DNA from: Maricaulis maris_C
Lineage (GTDB): Bacteria; Pseudomonadota; Alphaproteobacteria; Caulobacterales; Maricaulaceae
NCBI RefSeq assembly: GCF_049116555.1
Contig: NZ_JAGDYT010000025.1
Coordinates: forward strand, 124,001 to 188,000
Reading direction: 5' to 3'
Length of the DNA: 64,000 nt
Made by a program: the position numbers and the translations under genes. Numbering within the stretch: the first letter of the stretch is position 1; the number at the start of each line of letters is the position of its first letter. Positions 59,562 to 64,000 of this stretch are shown one piece after another. The notes under the pieces were generated by a model. That model had not been told where the DNA came from. It did not search any database and saw nothing but the letters and a program-made list of their open reading frames with translations.

Positions 59562-62500
59562 ATGGGGGCGGTCGTCGGAGTCGCGCACGCTTACAGTCGT
59601 GCAGATTTCATGGAGGCGGCGCGGGAGCGCTGGCTCGAGCTTTTCGGCGCCGAATGCGGTGAGACCGGGAACTCTTTCTTCTCACAGATCTATGATGATG
59701 CGCTTGCGGAGGACCTCGAACGGGTCGGTCCGTCAGACCTTGCCGCGCTCAGTCTCGATTTCTGGCAGTTCGGGGAGACGCGCCCGGGCGATGATATCCT
59801 CGTGCGCATGCGAACCGCGACACACGCGGATGGCACCGACCTGCCCCGTGACGTCCTGGAGATCATCGGTCGGGACCGGCCATTCATCGTCGACTCGGTG
59901 ATGGGCGAAGTTGGGGCGCAAGGCCACGACATCACGGCCATGTTCCACCCGATTGTCCAGGTTCGCAGGGACAATGCCGGTGCGCGCGTGTCGGAAGGCG
60001 GGCGATGTCTCGCCGAGTCGATGATCCAGGTTCATCTGCCACCACTGGACGAATTGTCCCGCCGAACGTTGATCGAAGGCGTCACCGCGACCCTGGATGA
60101 TGTCCGTGTCGCGGTCGAGGACTGGACCGACATGCGGGCCCAGATGGATGATGCCATAGCGCATCTGTCGGGCGCACGGACCCACGCATCACCGGATGAA
60201 CTGGCGGAGGCGATGGAATTCCTGCGCTGGCTGCGCGACGACCACTTCGCCTTCCTCGGTTGCCGCGTCTATGATTTCGAGGTGGATGAAGACGGCTCGA
60301 TGGCTCAACGCCATCCGCGCGTGCGGCCGGAATCCGGCCGTGGTGTGCTGCGCGACCCGGATCGCCATGTGCTCCGCAAGGGCTCCGAGCCAGCCGTTCT
60401 GACACCGGCCATCGAAACCTTCCTGCGTGAACCCACCCCGCTTATCGTGGCCAAGGCAAACATGAAGTCGCACGTCCATCGCCGCGTCTACATGGATTAT
60501 ATCGGCGTCAAACGGTATCGCGAAGACGGGGCCGTTATCGGAGAGGCGCGCTTTGTCGGCCTGTTCACGGCCGAAGCTTATGACCAGAGCGCGAGCGCTG
60601 TACCGCTGATCCGGCGCAAGGTGCGCCGTGTCCTGGAGCGCGCCGGCAAGACACCGGGTACGCACTCGGCCAAGAAATTGCGCAATACCGTCGAGAACTT
60701 CCCGCGCGATGAGCTCTTCCAGATGGATGAGAATGATCTGCTGGAGATTTCGCTCGGCATTCTGCACCTGCATGATCGCCCGCGAACCAAGCTGTTCATT
60801 CGCCGCGATCAGTTCGACCGCTTTGTCTCCGCGCTCCTTTTCGTTCCGCGCGACCGCTATAATTCGAAGGTCCGCGAGCAGGCGGGCGAATTGATACGCG
60901 AAGCGTTTGGCGGCCGACTGTCAGCGTTCTACCCGCAGTTCGGCGACAGCTCACTGGCGCGCGTTCACTACATCATCGGGCTCAACCCGTTTGATCACCC
61001 GGAGCCGGATACCGGCGAGCTCGAGCGCAAGGTCGGTCGTCTCGCCCGCACCTGGGAAGACGATCTGGAAACCCATGTTCGTCGCAATGCGCCGGAAGCC
61101 ATCCGGATGCGAATGGGGGCCTATCAGGACGCCTTCAAGGCCGGGTATCGCGAACTCTACGACCCGGAAGAGGCGCTCGCCGATGTTCTCAAGCTGGAAT
61201 CGTTGGAAGGCCCCGGAAAAGTCGCTGTGCGTGTCTATCGCGAGGCCGACGACAACGAGACCGATCTGCGCCTGAAAATCTATCGCGTCGGGCGTCCTGT
61301 TTCCTTGTCGCGCGTCATGCCGGTTCTGGAAAATCTCGGCCTCTATGTGGTTCAGGAAACCGGATTTCCGGTTGATCGCCGCGGTGCCGACGGAGATGCG
61401 TTTGATCGCGCCCATGTCCATGATTTCGAGATGAAATCGGACGCGCTGAAGGGCCGTGATCTCGCCGAGCTGGCGCCCAGCCTCGAAGACGCTCTTATGG
61501 CTGTTGCTGACGGTCGGGCGGAAGATGACGGCTTTAACCGCCTGATCGTCGAGATTGGTGTGACTTGGCGTGAAGCGGCCTTCCTGCGAACCTGTGCCCG
61601 CTATCGCCAGCAGACCGGTCTCGACCCGTCACAGGCAATCCAGGAAGAGGCGCTCGCGGCCTATCCCGGTATTGCGCGCGGATTGCTGGAATTGGCGCGG
61701 GTCAAATTCGACCCCGATTTCACCGATGATCAGAAAGTCCGGTCGGATGCGGTGTGGGATGTCTCGGAGTCCCTGCGCAAGCAACTCGATGATGTTGCCA
61801 GCCTAGATCATGACCGGGCGCTGCGCCGCATTTTCCATCTGGTCGAAGCCACTTTGCGGACGAACTTCTATCAGCGGGGCGAGGACGGCGAGCCAAAATC
61901 GCGGATCGCGATCAAGATTGCCAGCGAGTTGCTGGAAGAATTGCCGCTGCCGAAGCCCTATCGTGAAATCTTCGTCTGGTCGCCTGATGTCGAGGGGGTT
62001 CACCTTCGCTTCGGACCGGTCGCCCGCGGCGGCCTGCGTTGGTCGGACCGTCGAGATGATTTCCGCACGGAAGTGCTTGGCCTGGTCAAGGCGCAGCAGG
62101 TCAAGAATGCGGTCATTGTGCCGGTTGGATCGAAGGGTGGGTTCTACCCCAAATCCCTGCCCCGTCACGGCTCGCGGGAAGAGATTTTCGAGGCCGGGCG
62201 TGAAGCCTACAAGACCTTTATCCGCGGCCTGCTCGACCTGACCGACAATATTGTCGACGATGGTGTCATTCATCCGGAAGGCACGGCGTGCTGGGATGAT
62301 GATGACCCCTATCTCGTCGTTGCCGCTGACAAGGGAACAGCAACCTTCTCCGATACAGCCAACGGGCTTGCAACGGACGAGTTCGACTTCTGGCTTGGCG
62401 ACGCCTTCGCGTCAGGCGGATCGGCCGGCTATGACCACAAGAAAATGGGCATCACGGCGCGCGGAGCCTGGGAGTCGGTGAAGCGTCATTTCCGTGAGAT

Positions 62501-64000
62501 GGGCAAGGATATCCAGGCCGAACCCTTCTCGGTGATCGGTGTTGGCGACATGTCCGGCGATGTCTTTGGCAATGGCATGTTGTTGTCGAAGCAGATCCGC
62601 CTGGTGGCGGCCTTTGATCATCGCGATATTTTCATCGATCCCGATCCGGGTGATCCGGAGACGATGTGGAATGAGCGCAAACGCCTGTTCGACCTGCCGC
62701 GAACATCCTGGCAGGACTATGACAAGTCGTTGATCTCAAAAGGTGGCGGTGTTTTCGCCCGATCGGCCAAATCGATTCCGCTGAGCGACGAGATCAAGGC
62801 CATCACAGGCCTGACCACCAATAATGCCAGCCCGATCGAGCTCATCAATGCCCTGCTGAAGTCTGATGTCGAGTTGATGTGGTTCGGCGGAATCGGCACC
62901 TATGTGAAGGCCACCACCGAGCAGCATTGGGAGGTTGGCGACAAGACCAATGACGGCTTGCGCGTGAATGCCAATGAGGTGCGGGCCAGGGTTATTGGTG
63001 AAGGTGCCAATCTGGGCTTCACCCAGGCGGCCCGTATCGAATTTGGCCGCCATGGTGGTCGGGCCAATGCCGACTTCATTGATAATTCCGCCGGTGTGGA
63101 CAGCTCCGACCATGAGGTCAATATCAAGATCCTCCTGCGTCCGCTGGTCCGCAATGGCGACATGACCCGCGAGGCGCGCGACCGGCTTCTTGAGTCGATG
63201 ACGGATGATGTCGCGACCCATGTCCTGCGTCACAATTATGATCAGTCCCTGGCCATTTCGCTGGCCGAGCATACGGCGGCCGCCGACCTTGATGCCCATG
63301 AGCGTTTCATGGCGCGTCTGGAGGAATTGGGTCAGCTGGATCGGGAAGTCGAGGGCCTGCCCTCTGTCGAGCAGGTTCGCGGTCTGAAGGCGCGGGAACA
63401 GGGTCTCACCCGACCGGAGCTCGCCGTGCTGAACTCCTACGCCAAGATCACGCTTTTTGATCAGCTGGTTGCGTCGGATGTGCCGGATGACCCGCACTTC
63501 AATTCCATGCTGGTGGGCTATTTCCCGAAGGGCCTGCATGATCTGAGCGAAGCGATGGAGGGCCATCGCCTGCGCCGCGAGATTGTCTCGACCGTCTTGG
63601 CCAATGAGATGATCAATCTGGGCGGCCCGACCTTCATTCACCGGGCGATCGACTCCACCACTGCGGCTGTGCCCGCCATCACCCGGGCCTTTGAGGCCGG
63701 TCGCCAGATCTTCGGTTTTGCCGAGATCACCGAGGCGATCAATGCGCTCGACAACAAGGCTCCAGCGGAGGTCCAGGTCCAGCTGCACGAGGAGATCATC
63801 CGCCTCCTGCGTCGTCAGACCTATTGGCTGGTCCGGCGCAGCCGGAACCAGAACTCGTCAATCCCGGATTCCATCACGGATGTGATCGAGGCCTATCAGC
63901 CAGGCGTGCAGCGCTTGCGCGGTATGGTCCATGAAATCATCTCCACCCATGAACGCCGGGGTGTGAAGGCGCGCCAGAAGCGCTTTATCGAAGCCGGTGC
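59562..64000 (+). CDS. NAD-specific glutamate dehydrogenase, large (about 1600-residue) class, cut by window edge
   Basis: Oxidative deamination of glutamate to 2-oxoglutarate. The frame is open from ATG 59562 to the window edge (1479 codons), with ATGGGGGCG after GGGAGCG. Early segments (FWQFGETRPGDDILVRM, RPFIVDSVMGEVGAQGHDITAMFHPIVQV, EFLRWLRDDHFAFLGCRVYDF) match the N-terminal ACT-like regulatory region of GDH180. The catalytic core reads GLRWSDRRDDFRTEVLGLVKAQQVKNAVIVPVGSKGGF, DVFGNGMLLSKQIRLVAAFDHRDIFIDPDP, and later GEGANLGFTQAARIEF. No frame break is seen along the 4.4 kb. Confidence 0.95.
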   Translation, partial: MGAVVGVAHAYSRADFMEAARERWLELFGAECGETGNSFFSQIYDDALAEDLERVGPSDLAALSLDFWQFGETRPGDDILVRMRTATHADGTDLPRDVLEIIGRDRPFIVDSVMGEVGAQGHDITAMFHPIVQVRRDNAGARVSEGGRCLAESMIQVHLPPLDELSRRTLIEGVTATLDDVRVAVEDWTDMRAQMDDAIAHLSGARTHASPDELAEAMEFLRWLRDDHFAFLGCRVYDFEVDEDGSMAQRHPRVRPESGRGVLRDPDRHVLRKGSEPAVLTPAIETFLREPTPLIVAKANMKSHVHRRVYMDYIGVKRYREDGAVIGEARFVGLFTAEAYDQSASAVPLIRRKVRRVLERAGKTPGTHSAKKLRNTVENFPRDELFQMDENDLLEISLGILHLHDRPRTKLFIRRDQFDRFVSALLFVPRDRYNSKVREQAGELIREAFGGRLSAFYPQFGDSSLARVHYIIGLNPFDHPEPDTGELERKVGRLARTWEDDLETHVRRNAPEAIRMRMGAYQDAFKAGYRELYDPEEALADVLKLESLEGPGKVAVRVYREADDNETDLRLKIYRVGRPVSLSRVMPVLENLGLYVVQETGFPVDRRGADGDAFDRAHVHDFEMKSDALKGRDLAELAPSLEDALMAVADGRAEDDGFNRLIVEIGVTWREAAFLRTCARYRQQTGLDPSQAIQEEALAAYPGIARGLLELARVKFDPDFTDDQKVRSDAVWDVSESLRKQLDDVASLDHDRALRRIFHLVEATLRTNFYQRGEDGEPKSRIAIKIASELLEELPLPKPYREIFVWSPDVEGVHLRFGPVARGGLRWSDRRDDFRTEVLGLVKAQQVKNAVIVPVGSKGGFYPKSLPRHGSREEIFEAGREAYKTFIRGLLDLTDNIVDDGVIHPEGTACWDDDDPYLVVAADKGTATFSDTANGLATDEFDFWLGDAFASGGSAGYDHKKMGITARGAWESVKRHFREMGKDIQAEPFSVIGVGDMSGDVFGNGMLLSKQIRLVAAFDHRDIFIDPDPGDPETMWNERKRLFDLPRTSWQDYDKSLISKGGGVFARSAKSIPLSDEIKAITGLTTNNASPIELINALLKSDVELMWFGGIGTYVKATTEQHWEVGDKTNDGLRVNANEVRARVIGEGANLGFTQAARIEFGRHGGRANADFIDNSAGVDSSDHEVNIKILLRPLVRNGDMTREARDRLLESMTDDVATHVLRHNYDQSLAISLAEHTAAADLDAHERFMARLEELGQLDREVEGLPSVEQVRGLKAREQGLTRPELAVLNSYAKITLFDQLVASDVPDDPHFNSMLVGYFPKGLHDLSEAMEGHRLRREIVSTVLANEMINLGGPTFIHRAIDSTTAAVPAITRAFEAGRQIFGFAEITEAINALDNKAPAEVQVQLHEEIIRLLRRQTYWLVRRSRNQNSSIPDSITDVIEAYQPGVQRLRGMVHEIISTHERRGVKARQKRFIEAG

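Noticed and set aside
1..64000. CRISPR arrays, insertion sequences, prophage or integrase genes
   Set aside because: I saw no regularly spaced repeats, transposase or integrase motifs anywhere in the window.

Overview
The window is a GC-rich, densely coded bacterial chromosome segment from a marine alphaproteobacterium of the Caulobacterales/Maricaulales type; Maricaulis or a close relative is my best guess. The guess rests on gene order and protein families, because no rRNA is present. The strongest clue is the order [secB, dnaQ, coaE, aroE, maf, ppsR] - gap - [hemE, hemH, hemJ, rho] - mnmE - mnmG - rsmG - parA - parB - holA - lptE - leuS - cenR-like regulator - ftsK, which I recall as the arrangement around the Caulobacter replication origin. 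Two perfect ParB-type parS palindromes, an NtrZ homologue and a ferrochelatase with four C-terminal cysteines agree with this.

Origin-proximal half (1 to about 42.4 kb). A run of minus-strand housekeeping genes (mltA fragment, Tim44-like gene, dnaQ-coaE-aroE-maf-ppsR, most overlapping by 1-4 bases) faces away from plus-strand hemE across an AT-richer gap at 6.0-6.44 kb. The gap holds DnaA-box-like sequences and is the probable chromosomal origin. To its right lie the heme genes, rho, a mixed block (quinone oxidoreductase, glycerophosphodiesterase lipoprotein, glutathione transferase, membrane LytTR regulator, dienelactone hydrolase), then the mnmE/mnmG/rsmG/parA/parB segregation block with parS at 16.76 and 18.76 kb. 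After these come holA-lptE-leuS, a porin, ntrZ, a thiamine-phosphate-synthase-like gene, a PLP-binding protein, an L,D-transpeptidase, a CenR-like response regulator, xthA, lolA, ftsK, a UbiH-type hydroxylase, an S41-like lipoprotein, and a small redox/folding cluster (DUF971, Trm112-like, CnoX-like). A tRNA-Gly(GCC) at 42.3 kb, carrying two undetermined bases, closes the block.

Alginate utilisation locus (42.4-55.4 kb). A TonB-dependent receptor and a FadR-type GntR regulator precede a tightly packed plus-strand operon: PL6 alginate lyase, PL17 oligoalginate lyase, KdgF-like cupin, hexuronate-type MFS transporter, SDR (likely DEH reductase), KDG kinase and an unrecognised 179-residue protein. 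Together they form a path from extracellular alginate to 2-keto-3-deoxy-6-phosphogluconate. No aldolase is present, so the last step must be encoded elsewhere. ACCAAT half-sites, some forming inverted repeats, recur upstream of the receptor, the regulator and the operon and are a candidate operator set.

Right end (55.4-64 kb). A 53-residue ORF with an ideal ribosome-binding site lies beside a tandem repeat, followed by an XRE regulator and a LysR regulator. The LysR gene diverges from a three-gene overlapping operon (acyltransferase-like protein, GNAT, isochorismatase-fold protein with Ser in place of the usual Cys), whose leader carries an exact TTAA-N7-TTAA CtrA-type site. The window ends inside a large NAD-specific glutamate dehydrogenase gene.
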